64,000 nt of DNA from a bacterium (GTDB taxonomy: Bacteria > Desulfobacterota > Binatia > DP-6): NCBI GenBank assembly GCA_026129405.1, contig JAHCID010000001.1:1085237-1149236 (forward strand), given 5' to 3'. This document shows positions 47,819-56,345 of the stretch, one piece after another (the stretch's first letter is position 1; each line of letters starts with the position of its first letter). Below the pieces are notes generated by a model, which saw nothing but the letters and a program-made list of their open reading frames with translations, did not search any database and was not told the origin of the DNA. Position numbers and translations under genes: made by a program.

Positions 47819-50800
47819 ATGCTTCGCGTGCGGCGTTGGCTGATGGGCGTGTGGGTTCTGGCTCTGTGCGCTGGGGGGGACGTCGCGCGTGCGGTGCAAT
47901 GTCCCGCCGGCGGCGGCGATACGCCGCAAGCGCTGCCGGCCGGCAGCGGCGAGGATCTCGAGGTGGTCGGGCCGTGCACCGTGGGGGCGGGCACCTACCA
48001 CTACGGCAACGTCAACGTGTACGGCGGCGGCACGCTCACCTTCGCCGACGAGGTGATCGCGTTCTGGGCGTCGTCGATCATCGTCGAGAACGAAGGCTCG
48101 CTGATCGCCGGCGTGCCGCAGCCCATCGGCACCGCGGGCGGCAGGCTCACGATCCATCTCTACGGCCCCGACCAGGGCGCCGAGCCGTTCGGTACCGAGA
48201 GCCAGGGCGGACAGGGCGCCATCTGCAAATCTCCCGGCGGCATCTGCGGCGTCGATCCGACGGTGTGGGCGACGAACGGCGGGTCCGAGCAGACGCTGCC
48301 CGGCGGCGTCACCGACTACTTCTACCAGTACCACCCGCTGCCCTACGACGACGGCGGCGTGACCAAGGGCTTCTTCGGCTACAAGGTGCTCGGCGTCGGC
48401 TACGGCGGCACGCTGCAGCTCTTCGGCAAGCAGGGCGCCACCTACACGCCGCTCGACCCGACCGACTCGGGCACGAGCTGGCGTCGCCTCGACGGCACCG
48501 TCGCCAAGGGCGCGCCGTCGATCAAGGTGGATCGCGCCGTCGACTGGGCGGAGGGCAGCGAGATCGTCGTCACCACGACCGACTACCTTCCCGGCCACTC
48601 GGAGCAGCGGACGATCACGGGCGTGTCCGCCGACAAGACCACGCTGACCCTCGATCGCCCGCTCGACTACGCGCACAACGGCGCCAAGTACTCGCTCGCC
48701 GCCGTGCCGGCGCGCATCGGCATCGACTTCGACGAGGCCGAGACCCGCGCCGCGGTCGGGCTGCTCACGCGCAGCATCCGCATCGTCTCGGCCGGCGACG
48801 CCTACGGCGACGCGTTCTACGCCGAGGCGCCGGGCAAGTATTTCGGCGGCCACACGATCGCGCGCGCAGGCTTCAAGAAGTTCCAGGTGCAGGGCGTCGA
48901 GTTCCAGCAGCTCGGCCAGGGCGGTCGCCTCGGCCACTACCCGGTGCACTTCCACATGGCGCGCAAGGTGCCGGGCGATACCTTCGTGCGCGACTGCTCG
49001 GTCCACGACTCCATGACGCGCTTCTACGTGGTGCACGCGACCCACGGCGTCACGCTCGAGCGCAACGTCGGCTACAAGTCGATCGGGCACGGCTACTACA
49101 TCGAGGACGGCACCGAGATCGACAACAGGTTCCACGCCAACCTCGGCGTTCTCGCCCGCGCCGCGATCGACAACGCGCAGAACCCGCGCCGCGTGCCCGG
49201 CATCCTCGCCGCACCCGACGGCGCCGGCGAGTACGTGCCCTACCACTCCGACTGGGACCACCCGTCGGTGTTCTGGATCATGAACGGCTGGAACGAGTTC
49301 GTCGGCAACATGGCCGTCGGCGCGACCTCGTGCGGCGCCTGCTACTGGCTGGTGCCCGGCGCCAACAGCGGCGGCTCGCGCCACCAGACGTGGGACTCGT
49401 ACGCCGCCATGCAGGCGAACCTCGACCGCGCCGCGACCACGCCGCTGAAGCGCTTCCACGGCAACTTCTGCTCGACGGCGATGAACTCGTTCAACGTCGT
49501 CGGCAACACGGCCGTGTGCCACGGCATCAACGAGAGCCCGGACACGTCGATCCCGGCGGTGGCCAACTCGCTGGCGCCGTCGGCGTCGAGCCCGGCCGGC
49601 CAGAGCTACTATCCGGTCGTCGACCAGGGCGGCGGCCGCTTCGCGACCCTGTGCCGTCCCGGCGAGGACTGCGCCACGGTGGCGAAGTGCGGCAACGGCG
49701 CGCAGCAGAACTGCGCCGTCACGGTCCTCGACCGCTACACCTCGGCCTTCAACTGGACGGAGACGAACTTCGCCGCGATCTGGCTGCGCCCGCAGTGGTA
49801 TCTCGTCGTCAACAGCGTCATCTCCGACGTGCAGAACGGCGGCCTCACCTTCATCACGGGCGGTGACTACACCGAGGCCTCGACCATCGGCGGCCACTGG
49901 GCGCTGGCGCGCAAGAACGTCTTCATCGGCGAGACGCAGCCGGACAATCCGTTCGCCGGCGCCGGCGGCCCCTTCAACACCAAGGGCGGCCTCGCCTGCG
50001 ACACGGGGCAGGGCGACAACTGCCTGTCGCGCGCCGAGGGCGTCGCCTTCCCGATCAGCAACTTCGGCGCCGGCCAGCGCCTCTTCAACATCTACGACGG
50101 CCCGGCCTACCAGGAGTCGAACGCCTATCTCGACGTGAGGACGACGCCGCTCGTCGGCTGCGACCTCGTGAACGGCAACTGTCCCGCCGGCGACTATCCC
50201 GCGTACGGCCGCACGCTCGGCGTCCCGCGGCGCGGCGACGCGTGCTATCTGCCGAACGCCGCCATCGGCTGGAAGCAGCCGAACGGCTTTTACTATCCGC
50301 CCGCCTTCCGCTCGCGGAACCTGTTCTTCGACGACGTCGACATCCGGCACTTCGTGATCGAGCCGTCGTTCCTGCCCGGCACCTTCCAGACCGATCCTGC
50401 GGCGGTCGTCGACCGCTACTGCACGCGCTCGGGCGGGATGTTCACGGGCTTCACCGACGTCGACCGCCAGACGGTGCTGAACGACGACGACGGCTCGCTC
50501 ACCGGCCTCGTCGGCACCACCACGGTGAACGAGGACTCCTTCTTCGCGGCGCCGGTCGAGACCATCCAGTGCCGGTCGGACCTGACGTCGCGCACGACGC
50601 CGTACGACTACGTGTCGACCGTCGTCTATCCGCAGTGCGCGGTGACCGAGGCCTGTCCGGGGACGTGGAACCGGGTGTGTACGAACCAGCGGTGCTACGG
50701 CGTACCGCTCTACCGCCAGTACCTGACCAAGGCGGAGCAGAAGGCGAAGAAGCTCGACGACCGCTCGCGCAGCATCCAGCTCATGGGCGAGGCGATGTGG

Positions 50801-51808
50801 CAGCGCAACAGCCTCACCGTGAACAACGGCGTCTACTACATCGACACCACCGTCTCGCAGGCACGCCAGGAGGCGGCGGGCGGCATCACGAACTTCACGG
50901 TCTTCGAGCCGGGGCAGACCTACAACGTGTTCCTGCTCTATGCGAAGCCGAGCACGCGGCAGGCGTATCAGATGTACGTCGGCAAGGATCCGAGCTGGGA
51001 CGCCGCGCAGAAGGTCTCGGCGCTCGGCATGTCGGTCGCGAGCTCGCCGCTCGCGCCGACGCCGGTCGCATGGCCCGCCGGCTGGACCCGCATCTACGAC
51101 GCGCGGACCGGCATCCTCACCGTGACGGTGGACCTCACGGCGTACGGGCAGGCCTTCGGCGACGTGCGCCGCAAGAAGTGCCAGCCGCCGAGCTTCTGCG
51201 CCTGGAAGGACGACCGCTGCCAGTGCAGCCTGCCGGAGAGCGATCCGATGCACGCCGAGTGCATGGCCGACGACTCCGCCATCTGCGGCTGGGCGGGGCG
51301 CGACGTCGACTGCCCCGAGGGCGGCTGCCCCGGCTTCGCGGTGACGCTGTCGTCCGCGTTCGCGGTCGACCCGAGCCCGGATCCGCGGCCGAAGGCGCAG
51401 CCGTTCCCCGACGGCAAGGACCCGGACGCCGGCGCGTGGAACGTCGCATGGGACAAGGCCGGGCCGATCGCGGGCGATTGCGAGAACCCGATCACCTCCG
51501 TCCGCATCGGCACCCCCGGCAACGACAGGATCGTCGGCACGAAGGGCCCCGATCTCCTCCTCGGCGGCGGCGGTAACGACCGCATCTTCGGCCGCGGCGG
51601 CGACGACGAGATCCACGGTGGACCGGGCAACGACGTCCTCGTCGGCGGTCCGGGCCACGACAGTCTCCACGGCGGCGCCGGCGACGACGTCCTCCTCGGC
51701 GGTAAGGGCGACGACACGCTCCACGGCGGCTCCGGCACCGATCGCGCCGTCGGCCACCGCGGCAGGAACGTCTGTACCGGCGTGGAGAAGGCGAAAGGCT
51801 GTCAGTGA
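47819..51808 (+). CDS. Large secreted CEMIP-like G8/beta-helix protein with RTX repeats
   Basis: The 1,329-residue protein has a signal peptide (RWLMGVWVLALCAGGDVARA). It continues with a G8-like region (TLTFADEVIAFWASSIIVEN, GRLTIHLYGPDQG) and a long beta-helix core. The stretch LGHYPVHFHMARKVPGDTFV, then RDCSVHDSMTRFYVVHATHG and GYKSIGHGYYIEDGTE, closely follows the conserved core of animal CEMIP/TMEM2 hyaluronan-processing proteins. Many Cys suggest disulfides. The C-terminus holds Ca-binding RTX nonapeptides of type GGxGxDxLx (about nine), usually linked to type I secretion or surface assembly. A polysaccharide-degrading or -binding role is inferred; substrate and catalytic residues are unknown. 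Confidence 0.85.
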   Translation: MLRVRRWLMGVWVLALCAGGDVARAVQCPAGGGDTPQALPAGSGEDLEVVGPCTVGAGTYHYGNVNVYGGGTLTFADEVIAFWASSIIVENEGSLIAGVPQPIGTAGGRLTIHLYGPDQGAEPFGTESQGGQGAICKSPGGICGVDPTVWATNGGSEQTLPGGVTDYFYQYHPLPYDDGGVTKGFFGYKVLGVGYGGTLQLFGKQGATYTPLDPTDSGTSWRRLDGTVAKGAPSIKVDRAVDWAEGSEIVVTTTDYLPGHSEQRTITGVSADKTTLTLDRPLDYAHNGAKYSLAAVPARIGIDFDEAETRAAVGLLTRSIRIVSAGDAYGDAFYAEAPGKYFGGHTIARAGFKKFQVQGVEFQQLGQGGRLGHYPVHFHMARKVPGDTFVRDCSVHDSMTRFYVVHATHGVTLERNVGYKSIGHGYYIEDGTEIDNRFHANLGVLARAAIDNAQNPRRVPGILAAPDGAGEYVPYHSDWDHPSVFWIMNGWNEFVGNMAVGATSCGACYWLVPGANSGGSRHQTWDSYAAMQANLDRAATTPLKRFHGNFCSTAMNSFNVVGNTAVCHGINESPDTSIPAVANSLAPSASSPAGQSYYPVVDQGGGRFATLCRPGEDCATVAKCGNGAQQNCAVTVLDRYTSAFNWTETNFAAIWLRPQWYLVVNSVISDVQNGGLTFITGGDYTEASTIGGHWALARKNVFIGETQPDNPFAGAGGPFNTKGGLACDTGQGDNCLSRAEGVAFPISNFGAGQRLFNIYDGPAYQESNAYLDVRTTPLVGCDLVNGNCPAGDYPAYGRTLGVPRRGDACYLPNAAIGWKQPNGFYYPPAFRSRNLFFDDVDIRHFVIEPSFLPGTFQTDPAAVVDRYCTRSGGMFTGFTDVDRQTVLNDDDGSLTGLVGTTTVNEDSFFAAPVETIQCRSDLTSRTTPYDYVSTVVYPQCAVTEACPGTWNRVCTNQRCYGVPLYRQYLTKAEQKAKKLDDRSRSIQLMGEAMWQRNSLTVNNGVYYIDTTVSQARQEAAGGITNFTVFEPGQTYNVFLLYAKPSTRQAYQMYVGKDPSWDAAQKVSALGMSVASSPLAPTPVAWPAGWTRIYDARTGILTVTVDLTAYGQAFGDVRRKKCQPPSFCAWKDDRCQCSLPESDPMHAECMADDSAICGWAGRDVDCPEGGCPGFAVTLSSAFAVDPSPDPRPKAQPFPDGKDPDAGAWNVAWDKAGPIAGDCENPITSVRIGTPGNDRIVGTKGPDLLLGGGGNDRIFGRGGDDEIHGGPGNDVLVGGPGHDSLHGGAGDDVLLGGKGDDTLHGGSGTDRAVGHRGRNVCTGVEKAKGCQ
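51525..51753 (+). repeat. RTX calcium-binding nonapeptide repeats
   Basis: Within the C-terminus of the CEMIP-like protein, tandem 9-residue units of form GGxGxDxLx occur: NDRIVGTKG, PDLLLGGGG, NDRIFGRGG, DDEIHGGPG, NDVLVGGPG, HDSLHGGAG, DDVLLGGKG and DDTLHGGSG. They form a beta-roll that folds with calcium outside the cell. Confidence 0.92.
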
Positions 51809-51908
51809 CGGTCCTCCCGATCGTCGGCGCGGGGCGGGTGGACATCCCCGTGGCCGCCGAGCCCGCGCGCCGCGGTGTCGGCGACCGCGCCGTCGGGAGC
51901 GCCTCCGC

Positions 51909-52688
51909 ATGAGCCTGTCCGAGCCGCTGCCGTCTCGGCTGCCGCTCGCCGCCGAGCGCACGGCATGGCGCTGGGCGCTCGCAGGGCTCGTGCTTCTCGC
52001 CGGCGCGGTCGCCGGTGCGACGTACCTCGGGCCTGGGCCGGGGCCCGCGGTGGCGGGCGTCTGCCTCACGCTGGGCATCGTCGCGCTCCTCCTCGCCGCC
52101 GCTCGTCACCTCGGCGTGCGCAAGGATCGCTCGGTCGTCGACGCGATGGCGGCGGGTGACTACATCGCATTCTGGATCGTGCCACCCGAGGTCTGGCGTG
52201 CGCACCTCGCGCAGGAGCTCGCGGCGCAGCCCGCTGCGGCGCGCATCGCGACGATCGCGGGGGCCGCCATCTCGGGCCTGGTCGTCGCGCTGATGCTCGG
52301 CATCCGCGTCGCCGAGGGCGGCGACGTGCGCGGCGACCTCGTTCCCGCGGCCGCCCTGGGGGGCGGGGTCACGCTGCTCTTCGGGCTCGTCGGGCTCGCG
52401 ATCCAGTCCGGCGAGCGGGGCCGTACGCGTCGCCTCGCGCGCCGCGAAGGCGTCATCTGCATCGCCGATCGTGGTCTCTATCATGCGGGCGAGCTGTGGC
52501 CGCACGACCGCGGCATTCCGCGCTTCCTCGGCGTCGAGCTCCTCCCCGGCCCGCCGCGGCTGCTGTCGTTCAGCTATTTCTTCTGGGGGCCGAAGGGCTC
52601 CATCACGCTCGCCGTGCGCGTGCCGATGCCGCCGACCGACGCGGTGATCCGTCCCGACGTCATCCTCGCGCGGCTGTCCGGTCGCTGA
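51909..52688 (+). CDS. Multi-pass inner-membrane protein of unknown function
   Basis: The 259-residue protein has four hydrophobic segments: WALAGLVLLAGAVAGATYL, AGVCLTLGIVALLLAAA, IAGAAISGLVVALMLGI and AAALGGGVTLLFGLVGLAI. Its cytoplasmic parts include KDRSVVDAMAAGDYIAFWIV and a C-terminal region starting RREGVICIADRGLYHAGELW. No transport or enzyme signature is recognised. The ATG lies 100 bp after the CEMIP-like stop and has no strong ribosome binding site. It may share a transcript with that gene, but nothing proves a link. Confidence 0.7.
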   Translation: MSLSEPLPSRLPLAAERTAWRWALAGLVLLAGAVAGATYLGPGPGPAVAGVCLTLGIVALLLAAARHLGVRKDRSVVDAMAAGDYIAFWIVPPEVWRAHLAQELAAQPAAARIATIAGAAISGLVVALMLGIRVAEGGDVRGDLVPAAALGGGVTLLFGLVGLAIQSGERGRTRRLARREGVICIADRGLYHAGELWPHDRGIPRFLGVELLPGPPRLLSFSYFFWGPKGSITLAVRVPMPPTDAVIRPDVILARLSGR

Positions 52689-52797
52689 GCGCCTCCGCGC
52701 GTCCCCGCTTGTAGAACTGCGCATGCCGCCGCCTGCGGCAGGCCTGGAAAGTCGCAGTCGTAGCGACGGCACGCCTTCTGCACCGTCCCCCTTGCCC

Positions 52798-52803
52798 AGG
52801 AGG
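52798..52803 (+). promoter_or_regulatory. Consensus ribosome binding site
   Basis: AGGAGG lies five bases before ATG 52809 and decides the start of the following 64-residue lipoprotein. It is unusually perfect for this window, which suggests strong translation of the small lipoprotein. Confidence 0.8.
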
Positions 52804-52808
52804 ACACC

Positions 52809-53003
52809 ATGAACCTGAAGGCCACGGCACTGCTCGTGGGGTTCGCGGCGATCTGCGCCGCAGGCTGCTCCAACGACCGCACGATCGTCCGGCGCACCAC
52901 GACGACCGAGACGATGGCGGCCCCGAGCCCGGACACGACGGACAGCTCGACCGTGATCCGCCGCAGCTACGACTCCACGACCACCGACAGGGAGGACAAG
53001 TGA
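52809..53003 (+). CDS. Very small Thr-rich lipoprotein
   Basis: The 64-residue product has a lipoprotein signal (TALLVGFAAICAAGC). A short, highly polar tail follows, rich in Thr, Asp, Arg and Ser (NDRTIVRRTTTTETMAAPS and STVIRRSYDSTTTDREDK). It lacks any domain, so it probably behaves as a tether or stress-related surface lipoprotein. The stop overlaps the next gene's ATG by one base (TGATG), giving a translationally coupled pair of related low-complexity exported proteins. The preceding 120-bp gap has one 6-bp hairpin (52724-52740) and no other gene. Confidence 0.82.
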   Translation: MNLKATALLVGFAAICAAGCSNDRTIVRRTTTTETMAAPSPDTTDSSTVIRRSYDSTTTDREDK

Positions 53004-53320
53004 TGCCGCGCAAGACGATCATCCTGAGCGCCGCCGCCATCGCACTGAGCGGCGGCATGGTACTCGCCGGAGAGACCGTCACCGAGCAGCGCACGTACGA
53101 GCACCGCTCGATGGCGGTGGAGGTTCCGCCTCCGCCGCCCCCGGCGACCGAGAAGCAGACCAACTCGGTCGAGCAGCACACGACCCGTCGCACGGGCGAC
53201 GGCAGCGTCGAGGAGCACTCCACCTACGAGTCCACCCGCTCGAACGTCGAGCGGGCGGCGCCGCCCCCGCCGCGCGTGATCGAGAAGAAGACCGAGGTCC
53301 TCGAGCACGAGGACGACTGA
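53003..53320 (+). CDS. Small exported low-complexity protein
   Basis: This 105-residue protein has a signal peptide (IILSAAAIALSGGMVLAG). The mature part repeats polar, charged and Thr-rich words: TVTEQRTYEHRSM, NSVEQHTTRRTGDGSVEE and HSTYESTRSNVERAA. They are interrupted by Pro runs (VEVPPPPPPATEK, APPPPRVIEKK). It is presumably disordered in the periplasm. ATG 53003 has GGAGG about eight bases upstream. It is paired with the preceding lipoprotein gene and followed by a strong hairpin. Function is unknown. Confidence 0.8.
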   Translation: MPRKTIILSAAAIALSGGMVLAGETVTEQRTYEHRSMAVEVPPPPPPATEKQTNSVEQHTTRRTGDGSVEEHSTYESTRSNVERAAPPPPRVIEKKTEVLEHEDD

Positions 53321-53328
53321 CGCCATGG

Positions 53329-53361
53329 CGGCTGCCCGGGGCGCTGCGCCCCGGGCAGCCG
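53329..53361 (+). terminator. Perfect 15-bp inverted repeat, probable terminator
   Basis: CGGCTGCCCGGGGCG and CGCCCCGGGCAGCCG flank a 3-base loop, only 9 bp after the stop of the small exported protein. The stem is perfect and almost all G/C. It is followed by TTCG and not by a run of T, so termination efficiency is uncertain, but position and strength fit a transcript end. Confidence 0.6.
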
Positions 53362-53414
53362 TTCGACACCCGGAACGCCTCGCCGATACCATACCCGGTA
53401 TCGGGAGGTGTGCG

Positions 53415-54374
53415 ATGGCTGAGTGGTGGAAGCTGCGGCGGTTCGGGATTGCGTCGGCGTGCGTGCTGGCACTGGCGACGCCGGCTGCGGCGGAGAAGAA
53501 CGCGACCATCCTCTCGATCGATCGCGAAGAGATGCAGTGTACGTTCGACGTCGTGTTCCAGGTCGAGGATGCGGGGCAGTACGCCGTCAACCTCTGGGAC
53601 GACGGGAGCTACGTCACCGGCGTCCAGGGGGACTTCGCTGCCGGCGCAGTGGTCACGGTGACCGTGACGATCGGGGCCCCAGCCCTTCCCGGCGCTACTG
53701 GAATCGGCGTCTACGTGCAGGACGCAGCGGGGGAAGACGGCGGCACGACGTATGGCTCCGACGGCAGCTACCAGTATCCCGACGACGTCGGCAACGGGTG
53801 CCAGCTGCTCGGCTTCACGTTCGGTGCGAAGATCGCGAGTGTGGTCGAGCCGACCACGACGACCACCACCACCACGTCGACGACGTCCACTTCGACCACG
53901 TCGACGACGCTGCCGAGCGAGATGCTCTCGGGCCAGAAGCTGATGCTCCTGCCCACGCGCCTCGCGCTGCTCTCGAACGATCGCAGCGTGACCGCAGGAA
54001 GGGGTCTCGGCACGGCGGACGACCCCACGCTCGTCGGCGGGGCGCTGCGCCTGCGCGGCACCGGCTTCGACCGCACGTTCACGCTCCCGGCCGGCGCGTG
54101 GGGGCCGCTCTCGAGGAAGAAGCCCGAGAAGGGCTATCGGCTGAGGGGCGCTGCGCCGGTGACGGCGGTCGTGCTGAAGCCCGGCAAGCAGATCAAGATC
54201 GCGGCCCGGGGCGACCTCGGGGTGGCGCTCGACGCCGACGTCCAGCCCGTCCAGGCCGAGCTGCGCATCGGCGGGCGGCGCTACTGCTTCGCGTTCGGTG
54301 GCCGCGTGAGGTGGAAGGCGGGCAAGAAGTGGACCGCGACGAAGGCCCCTCCCGCCGTGTCCTGCCCGCCCTGA
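53415..54374 (+). CDS. Secreted protein with Thr-rich linker and C-terminal beta domain
   Basis: The 319-residue protein has a signal peptide (RFGIASACVLALATPAAAE). An N-terminal domain of about 125 residues (ATILSIDREEMQCTFDVVF onward) is followed by an O-glycosylation-like linker of Thr and Ser (TTTTTTTTSTTSTS). A C-terminal domain follows that ends in GRRYCFAFGGRVRWKAGKKW and AVSCPP, in which two Cys may pair. I recall similar linker and tail combinations in secreted proteins of Binatota-like genomes, which is one reason for the taxonomic guess. ATG 53415 is supported by GGGAGG six bases upstream. Function is unknown. Confidence 0.8.
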   Translation: MAEWWKLRRFGIASACVLALATPAAAEKNATILSIDREEMQCTFDVVFQVEDAGQYAVNLWDDGSYVTGVQGDFAAGAVVTVTVTIGAPALPGATGIGVYVQDAAGEDGGTTYGSDGSYQYPDDVGNGCQLLGFTFGAKIASVVEPTTTTTTTTSTTSTSTTSTTLPSEMLSGQKLMLLPTRLALLSNDRSVTAGRGLGTADDPTLVGGALRLRGTGFDRTFTLPAGAWGPLSRKKPEKGYRLRGAAPVTAVVLKPGKQIKIAARGDLGVALDADVQPVQAELRIGGRRYCFAFGGRVRWKAGKKWTATKAPPAVSCPP

Positions 54375-54390
54375 CGGCCGCCCGCTCGCG

Positions 54391-54436
54391 GGCCGGAGGC
54401 CCCGGACAGGCGTTGTCTGCCGCGGGGCCTCCGGCC
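54391..54436 (+). terminator. Long hairpin between secreted-protein gene and hydroxylase-like gene
   Basis: A 14-bp perfect inverted repeat (GGCCGGAGGCCCCG and CGGGGCCTCCGGCC) with an 18-base loop lies between the stop at 54374 and the next start at 54449. It could end the upstream transcript; it has no T-tract. Confidence 0.45.
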
Positions 54437-54448
54437 TAGTATCGCCCG

Positions 54449-55153
54449 GTGCTGACGAAGAGGACGGACACCCGCGCATTCGAGATCACCCAGCCGCCGA
54501 CGAAGCGGGACCGGGTGCGGGCCGAGGCCGTCGCACGCATCCCGTGGTGGTACAGCCCGTGGGGACACCTCGCGTTCCCCTCGCTGGTCGGCATCGGGGC
54601 GATCGTCGCGTCGCTGGCGCTGCTCGAGCAGCCCAGCTGGCGCGAGTGGCTGACGGTGCCGATCGTGCTCGTGCTGATCAACTTCAACGAGTGGTACATC
54701 CACCGCAACATCCTGCACCGCCGCACCTGGCCGCTCGAGGTGCTGTTCTGGCGGCACACGCCCGAGCACCACGTCATCTTCGTGCGCAACGACATGGCCA
54801 TGCGCGCGACGCGCGAGTTCCGGCTGGTGCTGATCCCATTCTACGGCATCGTCGCCATCTTCTTCACGACGCTGCCGATCACGCTCGCGCTCTGGTTCCT
54901 CGTCGGCCACAACGTCGCGCTGCTCTGGGTGGCGTCGACGATGGGCTACACGGTCGCGTACGAGTGGCTGCACCTCTCGTACCACCTGGCCGACGACAAC
55001 CCGATCGGCCGCAGCCCCGCGATCCGCTGGCTGCGTCGCTTCCACGCCCTGCACCACACGCCGGAGCTGATGCAGAAGTGGAACTTCAACGTGACGGTGC
55101 CGCTCGCCGACCTCGTGCTGCGCACCAACTTCAAGGGCGCGCCGCCCGCCTGA
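54449..55153 (+). CDS. Fatty acid hydroxylase/sterol desaturase superfamily membrane protein
   Basis: The 234-residue diiron-type membrane protein has hydrophobic helices near residues 45-65, 72-88 and 130-170. Histidine boxes are clear: HRNILHRR, HTPEHHV, EWLHLSYHL and RRFHALHHTPE. This spacing fits the fatty acid hydroxylase/sterol desaturase superfamily (PF04116), which hydroxylates or desaturates lipids at the membrane. The start is GTG 54449. It ends 1 bp from the convergent aminotransferase gene of the luxE-luxC operon, so a lipid-modifying link is possible though the two are transcribed in opposite directions. Confidence 0.88.
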   Translation: MLTKRTDTRAFEITQPPTKRDRVRAEAVARIPWWYSPWGHLAFPSLVGIGAIVASLALLEQPSWREWLTVPIVLVLINFNEWYIHRNILHRRTWPLEVLFWRHTPEHHVIFVRNDMAMRATREFRLVLIPFYGIVAIFFTTLPITLALWFLVGHNVALLWVASTMGYTVAYEWLHLSYHLADDNPIGRSPAIRWLRRFHALHHTPELMQKWNFNVTVPLADLVLRTNFKGAPPA

Positions 55154-55154
55154 T

Positions 55155-56345
55155 CTAGCCGAGGGCGGCGGCGATGCGCCCGAGCGCGTCGGCCGCCTGG
55201 TCGTCCGTCAGCACGAGCGGCGGTGCCAGCCGCACGACGACGTCGCGGTGGAGCGTCCAGCCCAGGATCAGCCGCGCGTCGCGCGCCCGGGCGACGAAGC
55301 GGGCGCACGCGGCCGCGTCGGCGAACTCGAGCCCGAGCAGCATGCCGAGGCCGCGCACCCGGGCGAGGCCGCCGCGGGGAACGTGCGCCGCCAGCGCGGT
55401 CCGCAGGTGCTCGCCGAGCGCGGCGGCGCGTGCGACGAGGCCTTCGCGCAGCAGCACGTCGAGCGCCGCGCCGCCCGCGGCGCACGACACGGGGTGGCCG
55501 CCGAACGTCGTCACGTGCGCCAGCGGCGGATCGTGCGCGAGCGTGCCGAGGATCGCCGGCGAGCCGACGAAGGCCCCGAGCGGCATGCCGCCCCCGAGCG
55601 CCTTCGCGAGCACGAGCAGGTCGGGCACCACGCCGGAGTGCTCCAGGGCGAAGAGCCGCCCCGTACGCCCGAACGCCGTCACCACCTCGTCGAAGACGAG
55701 CAGCGCGCCGGTGGCGTCGCAGCGGCGGCGCAGCGCCGGCAGGAAGTCCGGCGACGGGATGCGCACGCCGCCCTCGGCCTGGACCGGCTCGACGATCACC
55801 GCGGCCACGTCGTCGCCGATCGTCTCCAGCGCGGCGACGTCGTCGAAGGGCAGGAACGCGACCTCGGGCAGCAGCGGCTCGAACGGCGCCCGGTAGAGCG
55901 GGTTGCCGCCGACCGACAGCGCCCCCCACGTGTCGCCGTGGAACGCCCCCTCGAAGGCGACGAAGCGCCGGCGCCCGGTGTGCTTGCGCGCGGTCTTGAG
56001 CGCGCCGTCGACGGCCTCCGCGCCGCTCGACGTGAAGTAGGTGACCGACAGCGGCGCGGGCAGCAGCGTCGCCAGGCGCGTCGCGAGCCGTACCTGCGCG
56101 TCCTGCACCATCTCGCCGTAGACCATGACGTGCAGGTGCCGCGCCGCCTGCGCCGTGATCGCCGCGACCACCGCGGGATGCGCGTGGCCGACGTTGGCGA
56201 CGCCCATGCCTGCGAGCAGATCGAGCCACTCGCCGCCGCCGGCGTCGCACACGATCGCGCCGCGCGCCTCACCTACCACCAGGCCCATCGGGGCGTCCGA
56301 GGTCTGGCAGACGTGCCGGCGGAAGAGCGCGGCGAGATCCGTCAC
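55155..56345 (-). CDS. PLP-dependent aminotransferase class III
   Basis: The 396-residue fold type I enzyme has the class III signature: cofactor-binding TSSGAEAVDGALKTARKH, FEGAFHGDTWGALS, the PLP-nitrogen Asp219 in LLVFDEVVTAFGRTG and the Schiff-base Lys248 in LVLAKALGGGMPLGAF. HVTTFGGHPVSCAAG is another conserved block. Relatives transfer amino groups between amino acids and omega-amino acids, aldehydes or ketones. It is the last gene of a tightly coupled operon with luxE and luxC homologues; its GTG start overlaps the luxC stop by 4 bp. The natural amine acceptor may be the aldehyde made by LuxC, but this is inferred. Confidence 0.93.
   Translation of the reverse strand: MTDLAALFRRHVCQTSDAPMGLVVGEARGAIVCDAGGGEWLDLLAGMGVANVGHAHPAVVAAITAQAARHLHVMVYGEMVQDAQVRLATRLATLLPAPLSVTYFTSSGAEAVDGALKTARKHTGRRRFVAFEGAFHGDTWGALSVGGNPLYRAPFEPLLPEVAFLPFDDVAALETIGDDVAAVIVEPVQAEGGVRIPSPDFLPALRRRCDATGALLVFDEVVTAFGRTGRLFALEHSGVVPDLLVLAKALGGGMPLGAFVGSPAILGTLAHDPPLAHVTTFGGHPVSCAAGGAALDVLLREGLVARAAALGEHLRTALAAHVPRGGLARVRGLGMLLGLEFADAAACARFVARARDARLILGWTLHRDVVVRLAPPLVLTDDQAADALGRIAAALG

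Noticed and set aside
47597..52078. A 1,493-residue minus-strand open frame
   Set aside because: It is antisense to the CEMIP-like gene, which has a signal peptide, conserved motifs and RTX repeats.
52724..52740. Hairpin TGCCGC / GCGGCA as a terminator
   Set aside because: The stem is only 6 bp and lies in sequence where short inverted repeats are expected by chance; no T-tract follows.
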